This document shows, in pieces, positions 6,325 to 13,733 of a DNA stretch of 20,580 nucleotides. This stretch comes from a virus. Location of the stretch: the IMG/VR virus record IMGVR_UViG_3300027621_000426, positions 1 through 20,580 of that record. The stretch is one strand, 5' to 3'. A model generated the notes under the pieces. That model did no database searches. It was not told where the DNA came from and saw only the letters and a list, made by a program, of their open reading frames with translations. The position numbers were made by a program, and so were the translations under genes. Positions within the stretch are counted from its first letter, which is position 1. Every line of letters begins with the position of its first letter.

Positions 6325-7857
6325 ATGGCCCCCCGCAAGACCAAAGTCCCCACTGTCAGCCTCCGTAAGCCCGTCCTCAAGGCGGCTGCTGTTGCGCGTT
6401 CGCTCAAGCCACAGGCCGCCATCATGGACACTGGCACCGGCAGCGGCTTCGGTGGCAGCTACTCCGGTTGGCAGAGCACGATGTTCTCGAACGCTCGCCG
6501 TGCCATCTTCGGCCAAGCACCTGGCGACCTACGCCAAGACCTGACGCCGTGGAACCGCATGGCGATGATCCGCAAGTGCCGATGGGCAGAGCGGAACAGC
6601 GGCCTGTTCAAACAGATTCTTAATGACATGGTGCTCTACTCCGTGGGCGACGGCATCAAGGCTCAGTCCCACGCGTCGACCCCAGAGATGCAAGAAATCT
6701 ACGAGGCTTACTTCGCTGAGAAGGGCAAGCGCATCGACATCACGAACCGCTTTTCGTTCTACAACTGTCAGGCCATCCTTCTCCGCGGCATGATCCGAGA
6801 CGGTGACTCGTTCGCCGCCAAGGTGCGTAACGCTACCGGCGATGCAAAACTCCAGCTGATGGAAGCCCACCGCGTCGGCGACCCGCTCGACGAGAACGTG
6901 GTCATCCCTGGCATCCACGACGGTATCGTCTACGGCGCCTACGGTGAATACACTGCCGTCAACGTCTACAAGTCGGACGGCAGCAACCGCCAGATTCTTG
7001 CTCAGTCCATGATGCACGTCGTCGACCATGAGTACGCCAGCGGGTGCCGCGGCATCCCTCTCCTGCAATCCAGCATCAACTCCATCCAAGACGAGATGGA
7101 GATTCTCGCCCTCGAGAAGCAGGCCGTGAAGGACAACGGTGACGTGGTCCGCACGATTCAGAAGCAGGGCGGCGTCCTCGATCAGGACACGGCCAACGAG
7201 CTCGGCGCACTGAACACCCCTTCGTATACCTCCATCGCAAACACGATGGGCGGCAAACTCCTAGTGCTCGACCAAGGCGAGTCCCTCAACTCCTTCCAGA
7301 GCAACCGCCCCAACAGCACCTTCACCGGCTTCCTTGCAGCGCTTGAACGCGACATCGCTCAGGGCGTCCTGCCTTACGAGTTTGTCGGCGACTCATCCAA
7401 ACTAGGCGGCGCCACGGTTCGCCTCGTGACCGCCAAGGCTGGCCGCGTCTTTGCCAAGTACCAGACCATCGTCATCGAGCAGTTCTGCGTGCCGACTTGG
7501 GGCTACATCATCGGTCAGGGCATCGCCGCCGGCGACATCCCAGACGATCCGAAGTGGACCGAAGTCTCTTGGACGACCCCGAAGTCTGTCACCGTCGACG
7601 CTGGCCGCGAAGCCGCTAATGACCGTGCTGACGTGGAGATGGGCCTGCTGTCCATGTCTGAGCTCTACGCCCAGCGCGGCCTAGACTTCCGCACCGAGAT
7701 GAACAAGCGCGCCGCTGACATGGTGCATATTCAAGACCTTGCCAAGCAGTACGGCATCCCCTTCGAGCTGCTCTTCCGCCCGACCAACACCCCGATCGGT
7801 ACGGTCGAGGCTGTCGACGAAGACGAGCTTGCCGCCACCGACGAACCAAACTCCTAA
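6325..7857 (+). CDS. Portal protein, lambda gpB family
   Basis: 510 residues, typical length. The N-terminal part, with YSGWQSTMFSNARRAIFGQAPGD, then DLTPWNRMAMIRKCRWAERN and LFKQILNDMVLYSVGDGIK, is the usual opening of lambda-type portals; the middle has FYNCQAILLRGMIRDGDSFA followed by LQLMEAHRVGDP. Role: the dodecameric ring at the special vertex, through which DNA enters and leaves and on which terminase and neck dock. The ATG is 3 nt after the gpW-like stop. The C-terminus is acidic (VEAVDEDELAATDEP). Very confident from length, motifs and order. Confidence 0.92.
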   Translation: MAPRKTKVPTVSLRKPVLKAAAVARSLKPQAAIMDTGTGSGFGGSYSGWQSTMFSNARRAIFGQAPGDLRQDLTPWNRMAMIRKCRWAERNSGLFKQILNDMVLYSVGDGIKAQSHASTPEMQEIYEAYFAEKGKRIDITNRFSFYNCQAILLRGMIRDGDSFAAKVRNATGDAKLQLMEAHRVGDPLDENVVIPGIHDGIVYGAYGEYTAVNVYKSDGSNRQILAQSMMHVVDHEYASGCRGIPLLQSSINSIQDEMEILALEKQAVKDNGDVVRTIQKQGGVLDQDTANELGALNTPSYTSIANTMGGKLLVLDQGESLNSFQSNRPNSTFTGFLAALERDIAQGVLPYEFVGDSSKLGGATVRLVTAKAGRVFAKYQTIVIEQFCVPTWGYIIGQGIAAGDIPDDPKWTEVSWTTPKSVTVDAGREAANDRADVEMGLLSMSELYAQRGLDFRTEMNKRAADMVHIQDLAKQYGIPFELLFRPTNTPIGTVEAVDEDELAATDEPNS

Positions 7858-7861
7858 CTTT

Positions 7862-8650
7862 ATGCGCTTCCTCACTAACGGACTTTCTGGCAGAGAGCCA
7901 CTTTTAATCGACCCGGCTAAGGCCAAGGACCACGCTGTCCTGGCTGAGAAGTTCGGCTTCACCGATATGCTTGCGCAGCTCTTCGGAGTTTCCCCCAAGC
8001 CCTACGTCACCGCTGACGGCATCGGCGTCATCCCGGTCTACGGTGTAATCGGCAAAGGTCTGACCCCTATCGAAAAGATGATGGGCGCCGCTGACGTGGA
8101 TGAACTCTCTGCCGCTATCGACGCGTTCGCCATGAACCCCGATGTGACGCGTATTGCCCTGCAAGTATCCTCACCTGGTGGCACGGTCACCGGCATTGAG
8201 GAACTCGCCAACAAGGTCCGCAACCTTGAGAAGCCGACGATGGCCTACACCGACACCGAGATGGCTTCCGCTGCCTACTGGGTCGCCTCCGCCGCTGATC
8301 GCGTCCTTTCCTCCAAGTCTGCCACGGTCGGCAGTATCGGGGTCTACCTCGCTGTGCCTGACTATTCCGAAGCCGCCAAGATGGCTGGTATCAAGATGGT
8401 CGTCATCAAGTCTGGCAAGTACAAGGGCGCCGGCATCGAAGGCACGACCCTTGACGAAGGCCAGATGGCGAACCTTCAAGAGAGCGTGGACGAAATCCAC
8501 TCCGAGTTCAAAGCCGCAGTCCTGATGAAGCGCAAGATGGTCAAGGCCGAAGCCATGGAAGGCCAGACCTTCTCGGGCAAGCAGGCCGCCGCCCAGGGCT
8601 TAGTGACTGGGCTGGCTGACTCCTTCTCCGAAGCCCTGCGGTCCTTCTAA
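7862..8650 (+). CDS. Prohead protease, S49 (SppA/ClpP-like) family
   Basis: 262 residues from the ATG at 7862; the frame is open back to 7739, but that stretch overlaps the portal gene and reads as low-complexity Ser/Pro sequence. The S49 fold is visible: GVIPVYGVIGKG (55-66), VSSPGGTVTG (102-111), MASAAYWVAS with nucleophile Ser136, the ATVGSIGVYL strand, and SGKYKGAG with Lys188. The Ser-Lys spacing of 52 residues equals that of the B. subtilis SppA dyad (Ser147/Lys199). Role: maturation cleavage of portal, scaffold or capsid proteins in the prohead, as lambda gpC. In lambda the scaffold is nested in the protease gene; here it is a separate gene. Confidence 0.9.
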   Translation: MRFLTNGLSGREPLLIDPAKAKDHAVLAEKFGFTDMLAQLFGVSPKPYVTADGIGVIPVYGVIGKGLTPIEKMMGAADVDELSAAIDAFAMNPDVTRIALQVSSPGGTVTGIEELANKVRNLEKPTMAYTDTEMASAAYWVASAADRVLSSKSATVGSIGVYLAVPDYSEAAKMAGIKMVVIKSGKYKGAGIEGTTLDEGQMANLQESVDEIHSEFKAAVLMKRKMVKAEAMEGQTFSGKQAAAQGLVTGLADSFSEALRSF

Positions 8651-8674
8651 GTTTCCATCTCCCGCATTACCAAG

Positions 8675-9112
8675 ATGACCATCGAAGAACAACTGCTCGA
8701 AGCCTCGGCTGCCCTCTCGGGCCTTACCGCCGAACGCGATGACCTCCGTGCCACCGTCGAGAAGCTCACCGTCGGCGCCGCCGCGGAACTCGAAAGCCTG
8801 AAGGTCGAAGCCGCCGTCAAGGACGCTTCCATCGCCAGCCTCACCGAAGTCGTCAAGACCATCGAAGCCGAAGCCGCCGCCCTCAAGGCCGCCGCTGTCG
8901 AAGCTGAAGCCGTCAAGGTCAGCGCCTCCAAAGAGGCCGCTAAGATTGCCGCGTCTGTCGGCGTCACCCCGGTTGCCCTTCCCCAGGGCGACGGTGCTCC
9001 TGCCGAGGCCGTCAACCACTACGTCGCTTTCATGGCCCTGCCTGTCGGGTCCAAGGAACGCAACGCCTACTTTGAGGCCCATCGCTCCGCGATCATCAAG
9101 GCCTCCTTTTAA
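8675..9112 (+). CDS. Capsid assembly scaffold-like protein
   Basis: 145 residues. Residues about 1-95 are an uninterrupted Ala/Glu/Lys-rich coiled coil. A linker with SVGVTPVALPQGDG (94-107) leads to a short C-terminal domain (HYVAFMALPVGSKERNAYFEAH, then a helix ending IIKASF). A coiled coil plus a small capsid-binding tail, placed between protease and major capsid protein, is the layout of a scaffold such as lambda Nu3. Codon use is strongly C-ending, as in the capsid gene. No enzymatic motif. It could alternatively be a decoration protein, but the coiled coil argues against that. Confidence 0.75.
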   Translation: MTIEEQLLEASAALSGLTAERDDLRATVEKLTVGAAAELESLKVEAAVKDASIASLTEVVKTIEAEAAALKAAAVEAEAVKVSASKEAAKIAASVGVTPVALPQGDGAPAEAVNHYVAFMALPVGSKERNAYFEAHRSAIIKASF

Positions 9113-9143
9113 TTTCCCTCAACCCTACCTAATCAAACATCAT
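9102..9143 (+). promoter_or_regulatory. G-free, pyrimidine-rich leader of the capsid gene
   Basis: No G occurs from 9102 to 9143, right up to the last base of the capsid ATG. There is no Shine-Dalgarno sequence. An unstructured leader of this kind can support initiation without one; this is inference. Confidence 0.5.
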
Positions 9144-10014
9144 GGCTAATTCCATCACCGCCGCCCCGTCAGTACTGTCGGCTGGCGTCCTCTCCGCTCT
9201 CGTCAACAAGTTGCCCGTTCTCTCGGGTATCTCGTCTGTCTTCTCCGCCCGTCCCGGCTCCTCCGGCATGAGCATCCAGGTCCCGCTCATCGGCACCTCG
9301 ACCGCTACTGCCTTCGGCTCTGGTGGCTACCTCACCCAGGACGACGCGACGATCACCGCCGCGACTGTCTCGCTCTCGCACTTCAAGATTTCCAGCCGCT
9401 TCACCCCTTCGAACCTGAAGGACTACGGCGCTGACTTCTTCGTGCAGAACTTCGTTCAGACCGCCTCAATCGGTCTCGCCCAGAAGGTCATGGACGTCAT
9501 CAACACTCAGGTCACCAACGCTAACTACAGCGTCTCGACTGTCTCTGGTGCTGCCCTCTCGTACCTCGAACTCGTCGGAGTCCAGAAGACCCTCGACGAC
9601 GCCAAGGCCCCGAGCCCTCGCTACGCCGTGCTGAACAGCACCTACATCTCTGACCTCCGTCAGGATACCACGATCGTTGGCAACAACGTCCTCGGTGCCT
9701 CCATCATCCGCGACGGCGACCTCGGCATCATCGCCGGCGCCCGCATCTACCAGTTCGCCAACCTCGCTACCAACTCCGAGAATCTCGCAGGCTGGGTTGC
9801 TGGTCCTGACGCTATCGCCTTCGCCTCCGCCCTGCCTGACTCCGAAGGCATCCCCGGCTTCGAAGTCTCGAACGCTACGGACGCCGGCACGGGTCTCGGT
9901 GTCCAGGTGCTCGTCGGCATGGAGCAGTCTGGCTTCCTGAACGTTACCGCCACGCTGCTCTTCGGCGCTGCTGTCGGTCGCTCGACCTCCCTCGTCCGCC
10001 TCAAGACCGCCTAA
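9142..10014 (+). CDS. Major capsid protein, HK97-like fold (P22-coat-like)
   Basis: 290 residues. Position after protease and scaffold, a small hydrophobic N-terminal region, and the stretch ISSRFTPSNLKDYGADFFVQ (about 93-112) followed by a spine-like helix (GLAQKVMDVINTQV) fit the HK97-fold coats. SVSTVSGAALSYLELVGVQKTLDDAK and RYAVLNSTYISDLRQD are typical of coat proteins with the 'create index/assign' layout. It lacks a long cleavable N-terminal delta domain because scaffolding is separate. Codon choice is the most biased in the window (nearly all C-ending), consistent with very high expression. It is followed by a strong terminator. Family subtype is less certain than the general role. 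Confidence 0.86.
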   Translation: MANSITAAPSVLSAGVLSALVNKLPVLSGISSVFSARPGSSGMSIQVPLIGTSTATAFGSGGYLTQDDATITAATVSLSHFKISSRFTPSNLKDYGADFFVQNFVQTASIGLAQKVMDVINTQVTNANYSVSTVSGAALSYLELVGVQKTLDDAKAPSPRYAVLNSTYISDLRQDTTIVGNNVLGASIIRDGDLGIIAGARIYQFANLATNSENLAGWVAGPDAIAFASALPDSEGIPGFEVSNATDAGTGLGVQVLVGMEQSGFLNVTATLLFGAAVGRSTSLVRLKTA

Positions 10015-10036
10015 TAGCGGCCAAGGCTACGAACTT

Positions 10037-10064
10037 AAGGGGCTCAGTAATGGGCCCCTTTTTT
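10037..10064 (+). terminator. Rho-independent terminator after the capsid gene
   Basis: AAGGGGC (10037-10043) pairs with GCCCCTT (10054-10060), extendable by one wobble and one C-G pair, and is followed by a T-run to 10064. It is the clearest intrinsic terminator in the window and separates head genes from connector/tail genes. Confidence 0.85.
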
Positions 10065-10075
10065 GTGCCTAGTTG

Positions 10076-10088
10076 CCAAAGCGGGCAA
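10076..10088 (+). promoter_or_regulatory. Leader motif CCAAN3GGGCAA, copy 2 (in a small hairpin)
   Basis: CCAAAGCGGGCAA lies 7 nt before the ATG at 10096. TTGCC (10073-10077) pairs with GGCAA (10084-10088) around a 6-nt loop. Confidence 0.6.
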
Positions 10089-10095
10089 GTATAGG

Positions 10096-10473
10096 ATGAG
10101 CCTCTACGCTGACTTTCTCGCTGACGCCAAAGAGATGATCGCGGACTTCGGCGTGGCCGGAACCGCCAACTCTGGGGCCATCACCTTCCAGTGCCTTATC
10201 TCCGACCCCGCCGTGATGACCGTCCTCGAAGCAGGTGGGTATATGGAGCGGACCCAGTACTCGGTCAGGATGCCTGCTGTAACGGCCTCCTGGACGCTCC
10301 CAGACGGGTCTAATGGGTCATCGGCGGCCCTACTGTCGGCAGGTGTCCCCATCGCCAGCCTAGGCCAGGGCAAGAAAATCGTCGCTAGCGGTAAGACCGT
10401 CCGCATCACGACCCAGACCTACAAGCCCGGGTCGGCATGGATCACGCTCGTCGTCATCGACGATAACCAGTAA
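10096..10473 (+). CDS. Head-closure/head-tail joining protein candidate
   Basis: 125 residues from ATG 10096; the frame is open to 10063, but that part contains the terminator T-run and the leader motif. A short N-terminal helix (YADFLADAKEMIADFG), then mostly beta strands: SVRMPAVTASWTL, a turn region GKKIVASGKTVRITTQTY and a final strand AWITLVVIDD. This layout is like lambda FII or other head-closure barrels, and it is the first gene after the capsid protein. Function is inferred from position and strand pattern, not from a diagnostic motif. Confidence 0.5.
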   Translation: MSLYADFLADAKEMIADFGVAGTANSGAITFQCLISDPAVMTVLEAGGYMERTQYSVRMPAVTASWTLPDGSNGSSAALLSAGVPIASLGQGKKIVASGKTVRITTQTYKPGSAWITLVVIDDNQ

Positions 10474-10481
10474 CCGCTGCC

Positions 10482-11462
10482 GTGGTCGAAATCCGCGTCA
10501 CCCCTAAGTCTCAGGCTGAGTTCATCACGGCCTGTCGCAAGTTTGCGGCGCTGACCGGGCAGACCATGCGAGACGCCTGCCTAGAACAAGCCGCCCTGGC
10601 CTGCCAAGACGCGGCGAACTTTACGCCTCCTATGCCAAAGGGCGGGGTGCCTATGCCTCCGCGAAAGGGCATCGGTCGTGGCCTCTCGAAAGCCGCCCAG
10701 ACAGCTGGCGACGAAGCCATTGCCGGCGACATGAAGAAGATGTTTGTCGCGGCCAACGATCGCAGCTCAACCTCGGCCTCGCCCCTGCTGACCAATCAGC
10801 TGGCCTACGCCACCAAGACCAACGACCTCGGCCTGTTTAATAAAATCATCGGCAAGGGCACGCTCTCTGCGCTCAAGGGACTGTCGCCCATCATGCGCAA
10901 GATTGCCAACGACCGCGACTATGACCGGGCGTTCAAGAAGGCTAAGAACTACTTTAACACGACCAACCCCGTGATGACCGATTATGGCCAGGGCTTCGTC
11001 CAGGACATCCGCTCAATCCACAACCGCATTAAGGGCAAGTTCGGTGGCCGCATCGGCAAGGGCATCCGCCCGACCAAGGTTAAGATGCTTGTCGAGACCA
11101 AGGGCGAACTAAACCAATACATCCTCGACCGCCAGAAGATGGTCGGCATGATCAAGTCCGGATGGGCGTCGGCCCTGCGCTCCCTGCCTAAGCCCGTCAT
11201 CAACGGCATTCCTAAAGACTTTGGGGTCGACCTCCTCAAGGTGGCTTGGATTAACCGGCACACGCAAGTCCTGGGAAGAAACAGCCTTATGGCTAATGAG
11301 AAGGTCGTCGAGCTGAGTGTCACCAACACCGAGGGCAACGTGAACAACATCGCCGTAGACGCGCGCGTCCTTCCCTTGGTGTACGGCAACCGCATCAAAC
11401 AGATGCATCTACGATTCAAAAGGCACTTCGACAAGGCTGTCGAAATCTCCAACCGCCGTTAA
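10482..11462 (+). CDS. Neck/minor head or tail-completion-type protein, unidentified
   Basis: 326 residues from a GTG start, 8 nt after the previous stop. It begins with a short strand plus helix (VEIRVTPKSQAEFITACRKFAAL and EQAALACQDAANFTPPMPKGG), a beginning often seen in HK97 gp10-like tail-completion proteins, but it is about twice their length. A basic middle (KGKFGGRIGKGIRPTKVK) and a C-terminal part with WASALRSLPK, GIPKDFGVDLLKVAWINRHTQ follow. Overall very basic. Its place between head closure and tail terminator suggests a connector or minor structural protein. I cannot name a family with confidence. Confidence 0.55.
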   Translation: MVEIRVTPKSQAEFITACRKFAALTGQTMRDACLEQAALACQDAANFTPPMPKGGVPMPPRKGIGRGLSKAAQTAGDEAIAGDMKKMFVAANDRSSTSASPLLTNQLAYATKTNDLGLFNKIIGKGTLSALKGLSPIMRKIANDRDYDRAFKKAKNYFNTTNPVMTDYGQGFVQDIRSIHNRIKGKFGGRIGKGIRPTKVKMLVETKGELNQYILDRQKMVGMIKSGWASALRSLPKPVINGIPKDFGVDLLKVAWINRHTQVLGRNSLMANEKVVELSVTNTEGNVNNIAVDARVLPLVYGNRIKQMHLRFKRHFDKAVEISNRR

Positions 11463-11468
11463 GCCCCT

Positions 11469-11488
11469 TTCCCTACCAAAGCGGGCAA
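11469..11488 (+). promoter_or_regulatory. Leader motif CCAAN3GGGCAA, copy 3 (11476-11488) with hairpin arm
   Basis: CCAAAGCGGGCAA at 11476-11488 is identical to copy 2 and ends 7 nt before ATG 11496. Upstream CCTTTCCC can pair with GGG(C)AAAGG that overlaps the motif, leaving one bulged C. Confidence 0.58.
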
Positions 11489-11495
11489 AGGTACA

Positions 11496-11927
11496 ATGGG
11501 AACGAAAAGTATCAGGCATATCGTGGAATCCACAGTCGCGACTTACCTCTCGACCCAGACTGGGCTGACCACCGTGTCCTTCCTGACCGGGGACAACAAC
11601 GCCACCCAGACCTTACCCAAGGCCGTGGTCCTTTGCGAAGCCGCCCGGGCACCGTCCGACCTCCCCGAAGGCGAAGGCAACTTCTCCTGCTCGGTCCGCA
11701 TCACCCTGTTCTCGAACGCCGACGACACGACCCTCGCCGATCACCGCCTCCGCTGCGCTGCCCTGTCCGGCAATATGCGTGACCTGGTCTCCATCAAGGC
11801 GGCCTTTACGGCCACTGGGGACGCGTCCTGCTATGACGTTACCATGCAGTCCGAAGACGAAGGGGTCGACGAGCGCTCCTGGGCGACGGCCTTCACCTTT
11901 GACGTCCTGACGGTCTTCCCCGCGTAA
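11496..11927 (+). CDS. Tail terminator/tail completion protein candidate
   Basis: 143 residues. An N-terminal helix (SIRHIVESTVATYLSTQTG), then a strand with LPKAVVLCEAARAPSDLPEGEGNFSCSVRITLFSN, a helical segment (HRLRCAALSGNMRDL) and a final beta part (YDVTMQSEDEGVDERSWATAFTFDVLTVFP). The alpha-beta layout and about 140-residue size suit tail-terminator (gpU-like) proteins that cap the tail tube beneath the neck. It sits directly before the tube candidate, the order expected in siphoviruses. No diagnostic motif. Confidence 0.5.
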   Translation: MGTKSIRHIVESTVATYLSTQTGLTTVSFLTGDNNATQTLPKAVVLCEAARAPSDLPEGEGNFSCSVRITLFSNADDTTLADHRLRCAALSGNMRDLVSIKAAFTATGDASCYDVTMQSEDEGVDERSWATAFTFDVLTVFPA

Positions 11928-11932
11928 GGTTA

Positions 11933-11945
11933 CCAAACCGAGCAA
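11933..11945 (+). promoter_or_regulatory. Leader motif CCAAN3GGGCAA, copy 4
   Basis: CCAAACCGAGCAA, with one change in the GGG block, ends 8 nt before the ATG at 11954. Confidence 0.48.
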
Positions 11946-11953
11946 CTGTATCT

Positions 11954-12331
11954 ATGGCAGCTATCTCAAACGGCACGGTCTGCTTGTACGCAATTTCAGG
12001 TACTGTTACGAATTTATTCGTGCAATCCTACAGCCTGTCCTCCTCGTTCAACGCTGAGGCCACAGTGGTCGACGAAACTGGCCTGACCAAGACCCACCGG
12101 CTGGACGACAGGAAAAGTGAGATTACTATCGAGGGTGTCTGCAAAACGTCATCGGTCCCAGTGCTTGGTGCGACACTCAGCTTCACGCTTAACGCTTTGA
12201 CCGCTTACCCATCTGGCTCGGCCTCGGTTTCGTTTAGCGGAGTCATCACTAAGATTGACGAGAAGGGCTCTAACAAGGGCTTTACCGCAGTCACCGTGAC
12301 GGCCATCGACTACGAAGGCATCACGATGTAA
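11954..12331 (+). CDS. Tail tube (major tail) protein candidate
   Basis: 125 residues, almost wholly beta strand: NGTVCLYAISGTVTNLFVQSY, then a helix-poor middle with ETGLTKTHRLDDRKSEITIEG, then VSFSGVITKIDEKGSNKGFTAVTVTAIDY. The DDRKSEITIEG part resembles the strand before the hairpin in small tail-tube or tube-initiator proteins. Order (terminator candidate before, chaperone candidate after) agrees. It would stack as rings around the tape measure. Small for a tube protein, so a tube-initiator role is the alternative. Confidence 0.5.
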   Translation: MAAISNGTVCLYAISGTVTNLFVQSYSLSSSFNAEATVVDETGLTKTHRLDDRKSEITIEGVCKTSSVPVLGATLSFTLNALTAYPSGSASVSFSGVITKIDEKGSNKGFTAVTVTAIDYEGITM

Positions 12332-12337
12332 CTGCCA

Positions 12338-12363
12338 CTTGCCTTGGCTTCGGCTTAGGCAAG
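12338..12363 (+). promoter_or_regulatory. Hairpin with degenerate leader motif (copy 6) before the chaperone gene
   Basis: CTTGCCT (12338-12344) and AGGCAAG (12357-12363) are perfect complements around a 12-nt loop. The 3' arm holds GGCAA, 11 nt before ATG 12374; the CCAA half of the motif is not conserved. No T-run follows, so it is not an intrinsic terminator. Confidence 0.5.
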
Positions 12364-12373
12364 TATCGGTTGC

Positions 12374-12949
12374 ATGGACAAGCGGTTCCTTTCTGCCTTC
12401 ATCGACCCGGCGCCTCTTCCGAGGTTTTTGGGTCGAACCCTTTACCCGTGGTGCCTCAAGTACCGGGTGCGCCTGATGGCCTTCGACTCCCCGCTGGTGA
12501 CGGGCTCTCGCGGCATCACCCCTGCCGATCTAATCTTCGCCTGTCAGGTGTGCGCTGAAGAACCCCTGGGCGAGATTGGCTGGCGTGACCAGCTGCGGAT
12601 GCTTTCCCTTGCCCGCAACCCTGCCAAGTTTGAAGCCATGCTCGAAGCCTTTGCCGGCTACATCCTCGTGCAGGACTGGCCTAAGTTCTGGGAGCAGACG
12701 GCCAAGAAGAGCAGCGGAGGAAGCAAGGGCGTCCCGTGGCCGCTGTCGATTGTGGCCAACCTAATCACCAACGGCATCGACGAAAAGCGGGCGTGGGAAA
12801 TGCCGGAGTGCCAAGCCATCTGGCTCAACTCCGCCCTGGCTATCGCTAAGGGTGCGGACGTGGCGATCATGTCGCCCGAGGAGGAAGCCTTCATGGCCGA
12901 GGAGGAAGCCAAGGAGGCCGCTTCCAATCCTGCAAAGGAAACCCCCTGA
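12374..12949 (+). CDS. Tail assembly chaperone-like protein
   Basis: 191 residues, predicted mostly alpha-helical. It opens with FLGRTLYPWCLKYRVRLMAFDSPLVTG and continues with an FEAMLEAFAGYILVQDWPKFW helix. A C-terminal part has WPLSIVANLITNGIDEKRAWEMP, then AIWLNSALAIAKG, and a Glu-rich tail (EEEAFMAEEEAKE). This resembles chaperones encoded between tail tube and tape measure that keep the tape measure soluble. No lambda G/GT-type slippery heptamer is obvious; the C5 run before the stop is noted separately. The next gene starts 2 nt after its stop. Confidence 0.5.
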   Translation: MDKRFLSAFIDPAPLPRFLGRTLYPWCLKYRVRLMAFDSPLVTGSRGITPADLIFACQVCAEEPLGEIGWRDQLRMLSLARNPAKFEAMLEAFAGYILVQDWPKFWEQTAKKSSGGSKGVPWPLSIVANLITNGIDEKRAWEMPECQAIWLNSALAIAKGADVAIMSPEEEAFMAEEEAKEAASNPAKETP

Positions 12950-12951
12950 CG

Positions 12952-13728
12952 ATGGCTCAAGAACTAACAGTCAACATCAAGACCACCTCGGATGTCCCGC
13001 AGGCAATGGACAAGGCTAAGACTGCCACGGTATCCTTTGGTAAGCAGGTCGAGGACATCCAGAAGAAGTTTAGCACCGCCTTCAAAGACATCTTCCTCGG
13101 CTTCACTGCCCCGATGATTCTCATCCAGTCGGCTATCAGTTACATTTCTGCCCAGATGGAGCAGGCCCGCCGTGACGCCAAGGAAGGGCTTGACCTAATT
13201 GCCCAGGGCAAGAGCGAGTTTGCTTCTTCGGAGGAGGCCAAGACCGCCGCATTTTTTAAGCGCCGCAAAGAGCTGGAGGAAGAAAGGCGCCTTGTTCAAC
13301 AAGGGCGTGCCAGCCTGACCGAACAGATTTTAACCGATCCAGAGCTCGGCAAGGGCTTTGTCCCTCCTCAGCGTATCATGCAACGCCTAAAGTCCGGCGA
13401 AAGCATCAAGGGCGTATCCACGGACGAAGAGCTGGGACGCATGGCGATGGACTTCCTTAAGCAGACTGAAAAGGGTCGTAAAATCTTGGCTGAAGGTGCC
13501 CCTTTGGATTCAACCAAAAGCACCACCCCAACATCCTTCAAAGGCCCCGAGGGCTTCTCCAACGTCGTTGGCGTCGGCGCTAACCCGGTGCTTCAATACA
13601 TGACACGGCAGACCGACATCCAGCAGGAAATCTTAGAAATCTTAAAGCAGAACCGAAGCAACGAGGGCGAAGGCGTTCCTGCACCGTGGACTGAACGCAT
13701 CAAACTTAACCAAATTGGAATCACCTAA
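12952..13728 (+). CDS. Short tape-measure-like protein
   Basis: 258 residues. The start LTVNIKTTSDVPQAMDKAKTAT, an early amphipathic/hydrophobic segment (DIFLGFTAPMILIQSAISYISAQ, about 46-68), a long charged helical part (RRDAKEGL to EEERRLVQQG), and the GFSNVVGVGANPVLQYMTRQTDIQQEILEIL helix near the end (201-231) all resemble phage tail tape-measure proteins, but these usually exceed 600 residues. At about 1.5 Angstrom per residue a 258-residue ruler would give a tail near 39 nm. Position after the chaperone supports the call. It could alternatively be a tail-internal protein of a short-tailed virion. Confidence 0.5.
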   Translation: MAQELTVNIKTTSDVPQAMDKAKTATVSFGKQVEDIQKKFSTAFKDIFLGFTAPMILIQSAISYISAQMEQARRDAKEGLDLIAQGKSEFASSEEAKTAAFFKRRKELEEERRLVQQGRASLTEQILTDPELGKGFVPPQRIMQRLKSGESIKGVSTDEELGRMAMDFLKQTEKGRKILAEGAPLDSTKSTTPTSFKGPEGFSNVVGVGANPVLQYMTRQTDIQQEILEILKQNRSNEGEGVPAPWTERIKLNQIGIT

Positions 13729-13733
13729 AATTT

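Noticed and set aside
7739-7861. N-terminal extension of the protease from 7739
   Set aside because: It lies inside the portal gene in another frame and reads as Ser/Pro low complexity; ATG 7862 gives the usual S49 start.
10090-11497. TATAGG (10090-10095) and TACAAT (11492-11497) after leader motifs as -10 boxes for the adjoining genes
   Set aside because: They touch or overlap the ATG, so a normal transcript would start inside the gene; there is no -35 at usual spacing. A promoter role for the whole motif is not excluded.
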